From Streptomyces sp. LUP47B (GTDB taxonomy: Bacteria > Actinomycetota > Actinomycetes > Streptomycetales > Streptomycetaceae), in assembly GCF_001746295.1 (NCBI RefSeq), contig NZ_MJAH01000021.1, positions 62,001 to 126,000 of the forward strand: a stretch of 64,000 nt of DNA. The letters are read 5' to 3'. Numbering within the stretch: position 1 is the stretch's first letter; each line of letters opens with the position of its first letter. The translations under genes and the position numbers were made by a program. The notes beneath the pieces were generated by a model. That model did not search any database and was not told where the DNA came from. It saw only the letters and a list, made by a program, of their open reading frames with translations. This document shows, piece by piece, positions 54,673-62,661 of the stretch.

Positions 54673-54688
54673 ACTTGGACGTCCTAGT
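54673..54688. promoter_or_regulatory. Palindromic operator candidate before icmA
   Basis: ACTTGGACGTCCTAGT is a near-perfect 16-bp palindrome (one mismatched pair) ending 12 bp before the icmA start and overlapping a TAGTAC -10-like box (54685-54690). Binding here would block transcription. The regulator is unknown; the TetR gene downstream of icmA is one candidate. Confidence 0.5.
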
Positions 54689-54700
54689 ACCTTCGATGGT

Positions 54701-56401
54701 ATGGACGCTGACGCCATCGAAGAGGGCCGCCGACGCTGGCAGGCCCGGTACGACGCCTCGCGCAAGCGGGAGGCGGACTTCAGCACGCTCTCCGGAGACC
54801 CCGTCGAGCCGGTGTACGGGCCACGGCCGGGGGACGCGTACGAGGGCTTCGAGCGGATCGGGTGGCCGGGGGAGTACCCCTTCACGCGCGGGCTGTATCC
54901 GACGGGCTACCGGGGGCGGACCTGGACCATCCGCCAGTTCGCCGGGTTCGGCAACGCCGAGCAGACCAACGAGCGGTACAAGAAGATCCTCGCCAACGGA
55001 GGCGGCGGCCTGTCGGTCGCCTTCGACATGCCGACGCTGATGGGGCGGGACTCCGACGACCCCCGGTCCCTCGGCGAGGTCGGGCACTGCGGGGTCGCCG
55101 TCGACTCGGCGCCGGACATGGAGGTCCTGTTCCAGGACATCCCGCTGGGTGACGTCACGACGTCGATGACGATCAGCGGCCCGGCCGTCCCCGTCTTCTG
55201 CATGTACCTGGTCGCGGCCGAGCGGCAGGGCGTGGATCCCGCCGTCCTCAACGGCACGCTCCAGACGGACATCTTCAAGGAGTACATCGCTCAGAAGGAG
55301 TGGCTCTTCCAGCCCGAGCCGCATCTGCGCCTGATCGGCGACCTGATGGAGTACTGCGCGGCCGGCATCCCCGCCTACAAGCCGCTGTCCGTCTCCGGCT
55401 ACCACATCCGTGAGGCCGGTTCGACGGCCGCGCAGGAGCTGGCGTACACGCTCGCGGACGGGTTCGGGTACGTGGAGCTGGGGCTGTCGCGCGGCCTCGA
55501 CGTCGACGTGTTCGCGCCCGGACTCTCCTTCTTCTTCGACGCGCACGTCGACTTCTTCGAGGAGATCGCCAAGTTCCGGGCGGCGCGGCGCATCTGGGCG
55601 CGGTGGATGCGGGACGTGTACGGGGCGCGCTCCGAGAAGGCGCAGTGGCTGCGGTTCCACACCCAGACCGCGGGTGTCTCGCTGACCGCGCAGCAGCCGT
55701 ACAACAACGTGGTGCGTACGGCGGTCGAGGCGCTGGCCGCGGTCCTGGGCGGCACCAACTCCCTGCACACCAACGCACTGGACGAGACGCTCGCGCTCCC
55801 CTCCGAGCAGGCCGCGGAGATCGCACTGCGCACCCAGCAGGTGCTCATGGAGGAGACCGGGGTGGCGAGCGTGGCCGACCCGCTGGGCGGTTCCTGGTTC
55901 GTCGAGCAGCTGACGGACCGGATCGAGGCGGAGGCGGAGAAGATCTTCGAGCAGATCAAGGAGCGCGGGCTCAGGGCGCACCCCGACGGGCAGCACCCCA
56001 TCGGGCCGGTCACCTCCGGCATCCTGCGCGGCATCGAGGACGGCTGGTTCACGGGCGAGATCGCCGAGTCGGCCTTCCGGTACCAACAGGCCCTGGAGAA
56101 GGGCGAGAAGAGGGTCGTGGGGGTGAACGTCCACCATGGCTCGGTCACCGGTGATCTGGAGATCCTGCGGGTGAGTCACGAGGTGGAGCGGGAGCAGGTG
56201 CGGGTGCTGGGCGCTCGTAAGGCTGCCCGTAACGAGGCGGCGGTGCGAACTGCCCTGGACGGCATGCTCGTTGCCGCCCGCGACGGGTCCAACATGATCG
56301 AGCCGATGCTGGACGCGGTGCGGGCCGAGGCGACCCTCGGGGAGATCTGCGGGGTGCTGCGGGACGAGTGGGGGGTGTACACGGAGCCGGCGGGGTTCTG
56401 A
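54701..56401 (+). CDS. icmA: Isobutyryl-CoA mutase large subunit
   Basis: Adenosylcobalamin-dependent mutase subunit that interconverts isobutyryl-CoA and n-butyryl-CoA. The 566 residues equal the known IcmA length and lack the C-terminal B12-binding domain, which is a separate small subunit (IcmB) not in this window. The residues that separate ICM from methylmalonyl-CoA mutase are ICM-type: F80 (WTIRQF, Tyr in MCM) and Q198 (EYIAQKE, Arg in MCM). The ATG has no ribosome site. It works with MeaB and the adenosyltransferase of this window. Confidence 0.94.
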   Translation: MDADAIEEGRRRWQARYDASRKREADFSTLSGDPVEPVYGPRPGDAYEGFERIGWPGEYPFTRGLYPTGYRGRTWTIRQFAGFGNAEQTNERYKKILANGGGGLSVAFDMPTLMGRDSDDPRSLGEVGHCGVAVDSAPDMEVLFQDIPLGDVTTSMTISGPAVPVFCMYLVAAERQGVDPAVLNGTLQTDIFKEYIAQKEWLFQPEPHLRLIGDLMEYCAAGIPAYKPLSVSGYHIREAGSTAAQELAYTLADGFGYVELGLSRGLDVDVFAPGLSFFFDAHVDFFEEIAKFRAARRIWARWMRDVYGARSEKAQWLRFHTQTAGVSLTAQQPYNNVVRTAVEALAAVLGGTNSLHTNALDETLALPSEQAAEIALRTQQVLMEETGVASVADPLGGSWFVEQLTDRIEAEAEKIFEQIKERGLRAHPDGQHPIGPVTSGILRGIEDGWFTGEIAESAFRYQQALEKGEKRVVGVNVHHGSVTGDLEILRVSHEVEREQVRVLGARKAARNEAAVRTALDGMLVAARDGSNMIEPMLDAVRAEATLGEICGVLRDEWGVYTEPAGF

Positions 56402-56416
56402 CCCCGCCCGCGCGCC

Positions 56417-57043
56417 TCAGTCCACGGCCGACCCCGCCAAGCCCGTCAGCAGCACCTGGGTGAAGCCGTGGACCCAGGTCTCGTCCGCCGGTTCCGCGCT
56501 GACCAGCGTGCGGTGGACCACCGCTCCCGCCACCATGTCGAAGATCAGGTCGACCGTGCGGGCCGCTTCCGAGGGGTCCGCCTCCGGCGGGAGTTCGCCG
56601 CGCGCCTGGGCGCGTTCCCGGCCCTCGAGGACCAGACGTTTCTGCCGGTCGACGATCGACGACCGGATGCGCTCGCGCAGCGCGTCGTCGCGGCACGACT
56701 CCGCCACCACCGCCATCAGCCCGTTCTGGGCCTCCGGTCGCGCCAGGATCGCCGCGAACTGCAGGACCACGCCCTCGATGTCCGCGGCGAGGGTCCCGCT
56801 GTCGGGGAGTTCGAGTTCGTCGAAGAGTTCGGCCACCGCGTCGACGACGAGCTCGTTCTTGCCGGCCCAACGGCGGTAGAGGGTGGTTTTCGCGACTCCC
56901 GCACGGGTAGCCACATCTCCCAGCGTGAGCTTCGACCAGCCCAGCTCCACCAGCGCCGCCCTCGTCGCCGCGAGGATCGCGGTGTCCGCGGCGGCGCTGC
57001 GCGGGCGTCCTGTGGCGCGGGGGGCGGGGGTGCGGCTCTGCAT
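56417..57043 (-). CDS. TetR family transcriptional regulator
   Basis: 208 residues. The helix-turn-helix (about 20-65) includes LTLGDVATRAGVAKTTLYRRWAGKNEL, the AcrR/TetR_C_16-like type. Convergent with icmA. A TATGGT box ends 6 nt before the ATG; an overlapping GGAGG could also serve as a ribosome site. Target unknown. Confidence 0.92.
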   Translation of the reverse strand: MQSRTPAPRATGRPRSAAADTAILAATRAALVELGWSKLTLGDVATRAGVAKTTLYRRWAGKNELVVDAVAELFDELELPDSGTLAADIEGVVLQFAAILARPEAQNGLMAVVAESCRDDALRERIRSSIVDRQKRLVLEGRERAQARGELPPEADPSEAARTVDLIFDMVAGAVVHRTLVSAEPADETWVHGFTQVLLTGLAGSAVD

Positions 57044-57274
57044 CCTCCGACCATAACCGGCGGTTCTCGGTCGCAGTGAGAGAGATCACCGGGGTGGGGT
57101 ACCGGGCAGGCACTCGGTGCCATTACGCTACGACTCGTAGCGAAAGCTCGCGACGGACGTACGCGAGTGGTGGTACGCACGGCGTGGGGTGGGGACCCGG
57201 CGTCAGGGCCGCGCTGCACGACCGGCTTTCACATCGCTTTTCACAGACGCGTTCCCACGGGGGAGGATAGACGC

Positions 57275-58252
57275 ATGCAGCCACGGAACATGTCCATGAG
57301 CGGAGTCGTCGACCTCGCCGCGGTGAAGGCGGCCCAGGAGGCCAAGGCGAAGGCGGAGCAGGCGCGCGCCGAAGCCGCACGGCAGGGCGGCGGCCCGGGT
57401 GCCGTCTCCCCGGCCGATCTCGTCATCGACGTAGACGAGGCGGGCTTCGAGCGCGATGTCCTGCAGCGGTCCACCGAGGTCCCGGTCGTCATCGACTTCT
57501 GGGCCGAGTGGTGCGAGCCCTGCAAGCAGCTGAGCCCCCTCCTGGAGCAGCTCGTCGTCGAGTACAACGGGCGCCTGCTCCTCGCCAAGATCGACGTCGA
57601 CGCCAACCAGATGCTGATGCAGCAGTTCGGGGTGCAGGGCATCCCGGCCGTGTTCGCCGTCGTCGCCGGCCAGGCCCTGCCGCTCTTCCAGGGCGCGGCA
57701 GGCAGGGAGCAGATCCAGCAGACCCTGGACCAGCTGGTGCAGGTCGCCGAGGAGCGCTTCGGGCTGACCGGTCTCGCGGTCGACCCGGACGCCGAGCCGG
57801 GCGCCGCCCCGCAGCCCGCGGCCGTTCCCGCGGGACCGTACGACACACTCCTCGAAGCCGCCGTACGCGCCCTGGACGCAGGGGACTTCGGCGGTGCCGT
57901 CCAGGCGTACAAGAACGTACTGAGTGACGACCCCGGCAACAGCGAGGCCAAACTGGGGCTCGCCCAGGCCGAGTTGCTCCAGCGGGTGCAGAGCCTCGAT
58001 CCGCAGCAGGCGCGCAAGGAGGCGGCCGAGAAGCCGGGTGACGCACAGGCGCAGATCGCCGCCGCCGACCTGGATCTGGTCGGCGGTCATGTCGAGGACG
58101 CGTTCGGGCGGCTCATCGACACCGTGCAACGCACGGCCGGTGACGAGCGGGACACCGTACGGATTCGGCTACTTGAGCTCTTCGAGGTGGTCGGCGCCGA
58201 CGACCCGCGGGTCTCGGCGGCCCGTAGGGCCCTCTCCCGCGCCCTGTTCTGA
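57275..58252 (+). CDS. Thioredoxin-TPR protein (CnoX/YbbN-like)
   Basis: 325 residues. After an Ala/Lys/Glu-rich N-terminal ~45 residues comes a thioredoxin domain (about 48-165) with the redox motif WAEWCEPCK (C80, C83), then a C-terminal TPR-like helical region (about 195-325). E. coli CnoX with this layout is a chaperone-redoxin; whether this protein has redox activity depends on C80/C83, which are both present. ATG at 57275 has GGGAGGA 7 nt upstream. Confidence 0.9.
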   Translation: MQPRNMSMSGVVDLAAVKAAQEAKAKAEQARAEAARQGGGPGAVSPADLVIDVDEAGFERDVLQRSTEVPVVIDFWAEWCEPCKQLSPLLEQLVVEYNGRLLLAKIDVDANQMLMQQFGVQGIPAVFAVVAGQALPLFQGAAGREQIQQTLDQLVQVAEERFGLTGLAVDPDAEPGAAPQPAAVPAGPYDTLLEAAVRALDAGDFGGAVQAYKNVLSDDPGNSEAKLGLAQAELLQRVQSLDPQQARKEAAEKPGDAQAQIAAADLDLVGGHVEDAFGRLIDTVQRTAGDERDTVRIRLLELFEVVGADDPRVSAARRALSRALF

Positions 58253-58349
58253 GCGGGGGTCGGAGCGGGGTGCGAGCCCGGTTCTGACCAGTTGCTAAAC
58301 ACGACAGCATGTGTTGCCCGAGTGAAAGATTTGCCGGGACAACGTCACT

Positions 58350-58387
58350 GCGGCCGCGCTTTACCAAAACTTGGTAAACGCGGCCGC
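58350..58387 (+). terminator. Long hairpin after the CnoX-like gene
   Basis: 17-bp stem with one bulged C: GCGGCCGCG(C)TTTACCAA against TTGGTAAACGCGGCCGC, 2-3-nt loop. About 100 bp after the stop. Probable terminator; its AT-rich tip could also serve as a protein site. Confidence 0.7.
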
Positions 58388-58916
58388 TGTTACTTCCAGT
58401 AAGTCAGAGCCCTTGATCTGTCGGTTTCTGTCCATCCATAAACCGCTTTGTCCTCCCCCCGTTTGCCACCCAGCGTCGTCGACCGAGACCAGCGGGTCGT
58501 TGTTCGGTTATCCGGCCGTTACTACCGAGTAACGAAGCCCCTTGTGCGGGCGGCGAGAATGCACCACGATCGGCGACGCTCGGTCCTTTCCCGTACCCCG
58601 GCAGCCGGTTGGGTGGCGGGATTCCTTGGGTCCCCACCGAGCAGGGCCGGCGGCAGGTGCGCCGGCTCTTGGACAGGGGGGTCTTCGCCCATCCGGCGGA
58701 GCCTGTCCAGCAAGGTTGTGCGTGATGCGTGTCAGGCGCGACCAGTGGTTGTGTCGCTCGGGGGTGATCGCCGGTGATCGGTGCGCGGTTCGCGCCTCCG
58801 AGTGCGGGCGCTCTCCTTCCCGAGGACGTAGCACTTCTCCCATCCCTGCCCGGCTGAGCCGTCCTTTCGACAGGGGCAGTCAGGGCCAGGAGATGTACGT
58901 CCGAGAAGGAGGAAAT
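58388..58916 (+). other. Long promoter/leader region of the DUF6230 operon
   Basis: 529 bp without a convincing gene. It holds two operator-like palindromes: TTACT(TCC)AGTAA at 58390-58402 and CGTTACTACCGAGTAACG at 58518-58535. The stretch 58540-58905 reads open in one frame but has no ribosome site or family sequence. A strong AAGGAGG (58906-58912) serves the DUF6230 start. Confidence 0.6.
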
Positions 58917-59564
58917 ATGGAGTCCCAGGTGCGTGGCGGGACAAGATGGAAGCGGTTCGCTGTGGTGATGGTGCCCAGCGTTGCCGCCACGGCAGTGATA
59001 GGTGTGGCCCTCGCGCAGGGCGCGCTTGCCGCGTCGTTCAGTGTGTCGGGGCAGGAGTTCAAGGTCCGGGCGGGCCAGCTCGTCGGCTACGACATGAACC
59101 AGTACGGCTCCATAGACTCGGGCAAGAGTCTTGAGGGCAAGGACGAGGCGCACCCGGTGTCGGTCTCGGCGTTCAGTCACGCCACCATCACCGACATGTG
59201 TCAGTCCGTGGTCACCCCGGTTCCGTTCCTGAACAAGTCAGTCACCCTGAAGCTGACCGCGGGTGACAAGGGCACGGACGTCGAGGCCGACCAGATCTAC
59301 ATCGATGTCGCCAACCTCGACGCGGATAATGCCGTGTTCTCGGGCATCAACATCGGCGTCCCGGCTGGGACCACCAGCGGGAACACCCCGAAGCCCAAGA
59401 GCGGGGAGAAGGCCAACCCGTTCGGGTTCGCCCAGCAGGCCGACAAGGCCGTGCTGACCGATGTGAAGCAGACGGCGTGGGCCACCACGGCCGGCACCTT
59501 CAAGCTCTCCGGTCTCCACATGGGGCTGAGCTGGGGCAGCGGCGCCGGGATCGAGTGCTACTAG
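58917..59564 (+). CDS. DUF6230 family secreted/membrane protein
   Basis: 215 residues. A hydrophobic helix at about 13-37 (MVPSVAATAVIGVALAQGALA) is a signal peptide or anchor; the rest is a polar beta-rich domain with two Cys (in DMCQSV and the terminal ECY). Function unknown; it recurs with DUF6114 in Streptomyces. ATG at 58917 has AAGGAGG 5 nt upstream; an in-frame ATG at 58893 is less favoured. First gene of a three-gene set. Confidence 0.88.
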   Translation: MESQVRGGTRWKRFAVVMVPSVAATAVIGVALAQGALAASFSVSGQEFKVRAGQLVGYDMNQYGSIDSGKSLEGKDEAHPVSVSAFSHATITDMCQSVVTPVPFLNKSVTLKLTAGDKGTDVEADQIYIDVANLDADNAVFSGINIGVPAGTTSGNTPKPKSGEKANPFGFAQQADKAVLTDVKQTAWATTAGTFKLSGLHMGLSWGSGAGIECY

Positions 59565-59699
59565 GCGCTCAGTGACGGGTGGGGGAGCCGTTACGGTCCC
59601 CCGCCCGCCATCTCCCGCCCGTCGCCTTCACATCCCCCCACTTTCTTCATCGCGAAACACCGTCATCAAGAGCAACGCCGCACCAGGGAGCTGTTTTCC

Positions 59700-60263
59700 A
59701 TGAGCGCCGAGAGTCCTGCCGCGCCCGGCCAGTTCGCCCACCGGAGGCAGCAGTTCCGCGCCTGGCGGGGCACCCGCCCGTTCTGGGCGGGACTGTTGGT
59801 CATGATCGGCGGCCTCCCGATCATGTACTTCCCGTACGCGCACCTCAAGCTCGGTGGCCTGACCATCGCCATGGCCACCACGGCGGGCGCAGGATCCCTG
59901 ATCATCGGCGTACTGCTCGTCGTCCTGGGCATCACCCTCTGGTTCCAGAAGCACGTACGCACCTTCGCGGGTGTCGCGGCGATCATGCTCGGGCTGGTGT
60001 CCCTCCCCGTCTCCAACTTCGGCGGCTTCATCGTCGGCTTCCTGCTCGCGCTGTTCGGCGGGGCGATGGCCGTGGCGTGGGCGCCGGGCGCACCGCCCGC
60101 GGAGCAGTCGGCCGAGCAGGACACGACCGGTGAGGACGGCGCTCCCGAGGCCACGGACTACGACACCACGCTCCTGCGGCCGGTGAACCCGGTGGGCGAG
60201 CCGAACGATCTGTCAGGAACGAGCCCGGTCAACGGGGCGAACGGGAGGCACAGTGCCGGCTGA
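59700..60263 (+). CDS. DUF6114 family membrane protein
   Basis: 187 residues. Four transmembrane helices (about 27-47, 52-75, 83-100 and 105-127) follow a short basic N terminus (FRAWRGTRPFWAGLL) and precede a ~55-residue acidic/polar tail. Function unknown. Its end overlaps the next gene by 11 bp. Probably co-transcribed with the DUF6230 gene 135 bp upstream. Confidence 0.88.
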   Translation: MSAESPAAPGQFAHRRQQFRAWRGTRPFWAGLLVMIGGLPIMYFPYAHLKLGGLTIAMATTAGAGSLIIGVLLVVLGITLWFQKHVRTFAGVAAIMLGLVSLPVSNFGGFIVGFLLALFGGAMAVAWAPGAPPAEQSAEQDTTGEDGAPEATDYDTTLLRPVNPVGEPNDLSGTSPVNGANGRHSAG

Positions 60264-61566
60264 CGAGGTGACCCACGGGGCTGACGTGGACGCGTCCCGT
60301 GCGAGATCCGGGCCCCGCCACGCGGCACCCAAGAAGCCGCTGTTCAACAGGTTCCACGTGCCCGCCGGCAAGGCGATAGCCATGGCGGCGATGCCGACGG
60401 CCGTGCTCATGGGCATCGGGTTCACGCCGACGCTCGCGCTGGCCGACGACGCGCCGACCGCGAAGAGCCTGACGGCGGACGAGTACAAGGACTGCGTCGC
60501 GGCACTGAGCGGCAGCGCCTCCCCGTCCGCCTCGGCGAGTTCGTCACCGTCCACCGACGACCCCACGGCGACACCGTCCCCGTCGGCCTCCTCCGGCTCG
60601 GGGTCGGACTCCGGCTCGGGCTCGGGCTCCTCCTCGTCGGATTCAGGTTCCGACGACAAGGCCACGCCCACGCCGTCCGCCTCCGCCTCGCCGAGCAAGG
60701 AGGAGAGCAGTTCCTCCTCCGGCACCGGCAGCTCCGACACCGCCACGCCGTCCCCGTCGGCCTCCGCGAGCGATGACGGCAACCTCCTGACGGACATCGG
60801 CGACGCGATCACCGGGATCTTCACGGGCGGTTCCGGCTCCGGCGACGCGTCCAGCGCCAGCCCTACGCCGACCCCCTCGGCCTCGGCGTCCAAGAGCGCG
60901 GACGACACCGTCAAGGAGACGACCGACAAGGTCACCGACACGGTGAAGGACACCGTGAAGGACACCACCGACACGGCGTCCAAGGCGGCGACGGACACCA
61001 CCAAGGCCGTGGAGGACACCACCAAGGCGGCCGCTGAGGCGGCGGCGGACGCCACGGCCTCCCCGAGCCCGTCGGCGAGTGCCGGCACGGACCCGGAGGA
61101 CTGCCCGGCCGCCACGGACGAAGTGGGCGACACCGAGCCCGGTGTGACGGTGGCGGACAAGGCCTGGACCCTCAAGGCCAGTTCGCTGCTGCTCAAGGGA
61201 GCCGACTACCAGGGTGTCGTCAAGGTCAGGACCGCGAGCGGTCAGACCAAGAAGGTGCTGAAGTACGTCATCTCCGGCGGCACCGACATCGGCGACCTCC
61301 ACCAGACCGTCACCGAGCAGGGCACGACGTACCACGTGCAGGCGGGCAAGGGTACGACGTCCACGATCACCGGCGGCAAGACGATCATGTACACCGAGAG
61401 CATCTCCGGCAACCTGCTGGGGCTGATCCCGATCACGTTCAGCCCGGACAGCCCTCCGCCGCTGAACATCCCGCTGATCTACTTCACCAATGTGACGGTC
61501 CAGCAGGCCGCCCAGTACGGCGGGACGCTGACCGTGCCCGGCATGAGGCAGTACAGCGAGAGCTGA
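60253..61566 (+). CDS. Secreted protein with Ser/Pro-rich spacer and helical repeat, partner of DUF6230/DUF6114
   Basis: 437 residues. A long N-region leads to a hydrophobic stretch (about 40-62) ending ALA, a likely signal peptide. Residues about 88-190 are Ser/Thr/Pro/Gly low complexity. Residues about 210-270 are an amphipathic repeat of the form VKDTVKDTTDTA. The last ~150 residues are a compact beta domain with LLLKGADYQGVV and FTNVTVQQAAQYGG. No enzyme motif seen. GTG start overlaps the DUF6114 gene by 11 bp. Confidence 0.8.
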   Translation: MPADEVTHGADVDASRARSGPRHAAPKKPLFNRFHVPAGKAIAMAAMPTAVLMGIGFTPTLALADDAPTAKSLTADEYKDCVAALSGSASPSASASSSPSTDDPTATPSPSASSGSGSDSGSGSGSSSSDSGSDDKATPTPSASASPSKEESSSSSGTGSSDTATPSPSASASDDGNLLTDIGDAITGIFTGGSGSGDASSASPTPTPSASASKSADDTVKETTDKVTDTVKDTVKDTTDTASKAATDTTKAVEDTTKAAAEAAADATASPSPSASAGTDPEDCPAATDEVGDTEPGVTVADKAWTLKASSLLLKGADYQGVVKVRTASGQTKKVLKYVISGGTDIGDLHQTVTEQGTTYHVQAGKGTTSTITGGKTIMYTESISGNLLGLIPITFSPDSPPPLNIPLIYFTNVTVQQAAQYGGTLTVPGMRQYSES

Positions 61567-61610
61567 CCACCGCCCACCACCTCACAGACCTTTCCGGGAG
61601 CCGCACAACA

Positions 61611-61648
61611 CGCTGAGGGTGCCCTCTTCACAGGGGGCGCCCTCAGCG
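61611..61648 (+). terminator. Terminator of the DUF6230 operon
   Basis: Imperfect 15-bp stem (CGCTGAGGGTGCCCT against AGGGGGCGCCCTCAGCG) 45 bp after the stop codon. Confidence 0.8.
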
Positions 61649-61706
61649 CGTACACGGCCCCATGGGGACCGCCGAGTCCCTCCCGTAAACCCCTTCAGCT
61701 CGCGCC

Positions 61707-62086
61707 TTGGCGCACGCCGCCAAGGCCGAGTTCCGGCGCATCGCCGCGCAGGAGGCCGGGGCGCAGGCCAAGGCCGCCGCCGAGGGCGCCGCCGCGCAGG
61801 CCGCGGGCGGCACGGCGGCCGACAACGAGGGCGCAGCCCTCGCCGCCGAGCGGCTGGGCATCCGCCCGGCCAAGCCGGGTTCCGCGAACTGGGGCAAGTA
61901 CATCGACATGGACAGCGGAAAGATCAAGTGGGTCAGCTGGCGGGCGGCGGCAAATACTTCGGGCTGGAGATCGACGCCCACAGCGGGTACTTCTTCAAGC
62001 CGGGCGACCCGTTCTGGGCCGCGGGCGGCGGTGCCGAACAGCTCGGCGAGGAGATGTTCGAGGTGGCGGGGGTGATGTTCGGGTGA
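61707..62086 (+). pseudogene. Frameshifted, 5'-truncated remnant of a toxin-like C-terminal domain
   Basis: One frame reads Ala-rich helix then ERLGIRPAKPGSANWGKYIDMDSGKIKW; at about 61930-61945 the plausible continuation (QLAGGGKYFGLEIDAHSGYFF..GVMFG) is in another frame that ends at 62086. A single-base deletion would explain it. There is no start with a ribosome site and no N-terminal half. The layout, an Ala-rich linker plus a small terminal domain followed by an overlapping small gene, is like the 3' end of polymorphic toxin genes; that identity is inferred. Confidence 0.55.
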
Positions 62087-62661
62087 CCGGGGCCTTCGAG
62101 GACCTCGACCGGCTCGACCTCGACGGCCATGTGCGTCGCTGGTCGGCGCCGGGCGTCGCCACGGTCGACGGAGACGTGAGCCAGTGGATGGCCGCAGCCC
62201 AGCAGTTCGCCGCCCGGCTTCAGGTCCGTCCGGACGGGCCGATCCGGCTGACCGAGGAGCAGTGGGGCGAGATCGGGCACGCGTGGGCGGCGCTGCTGAC
62301 GGCTGCCAAGCGGTCCGTCGGCGAGCAGGGCAACGAGTGGCTGCTACGGGACCTGTGGCTGCGGTCCTGGCTCCTGGACCACATGGGGCCGCGTGCTGGT
62401 GTCGCATTGCTCGACCCCGAGGCCGTGCTCGAACGCGCGCTCGCCGCCATGCCCATGTGCGTGGAGGAGGCCGACAGATCGGCCTCGTGGTGGCGGGAGG
62501 TGAAACCGGACGACATCCTGACGTTCCGTGAGCGGATCCTGGAGCTTCGGATGATCCGACGTTTGCTCGCCACGGTGAGGCCGCTGGCCGCGCATCTCGC
62601 GGATCATCCCCGTTGGAGCGAGGTCGAGGAGTGGGCACGGGTGGCTGAAGCACTGCCGTAA
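62083..62661 (+). CDS. Hypothetical protein, possible immunity-like partner of the upstream remnant
   Basis: 192 residues, acidic, Trp-rich, mostly helical, no signal peptide or membrane segment. No family recognised. GTG start overlaps the stop of the upstream remnant, as toxin-immunity pairs often do. Its stop codon directly abuts the presumed right end of the TnpB element, and the TnpB frame runs over its last 58 bases on the other strand. Confidence 0.65.
   Translation: MTGAFEDLDRLDLDGHVRRWSAPGVATVDGDVSQWMAAAQQFAARLQVRPDGPIRLTEEQWGEIGHAWAALLTAAKRSVGEQGNEWLLRDLWLRSWLLDHMGPRAGVALLDPEAVLERALAAMPMCVEEADRSASWWREVKPDDILTFRERILELRMIRRLLATVRPLAAHLADHPRWSEVEEWARVAEALP

Noticed and set aside
54701..56401. 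Annotation of the mutase as methylmalonyl-CoA mutase
   Set aside because: Residues F80 and Q198 and the 566-residue length are those of isobutyryl-CoA mutase.
58542..58905. A 125-codon in-frame extension upstream of the DUF6230 start
   Set aside because: No signal peptide or conserved sequence, and AAGGAGG sits 5 nt before the ATG at 58917.
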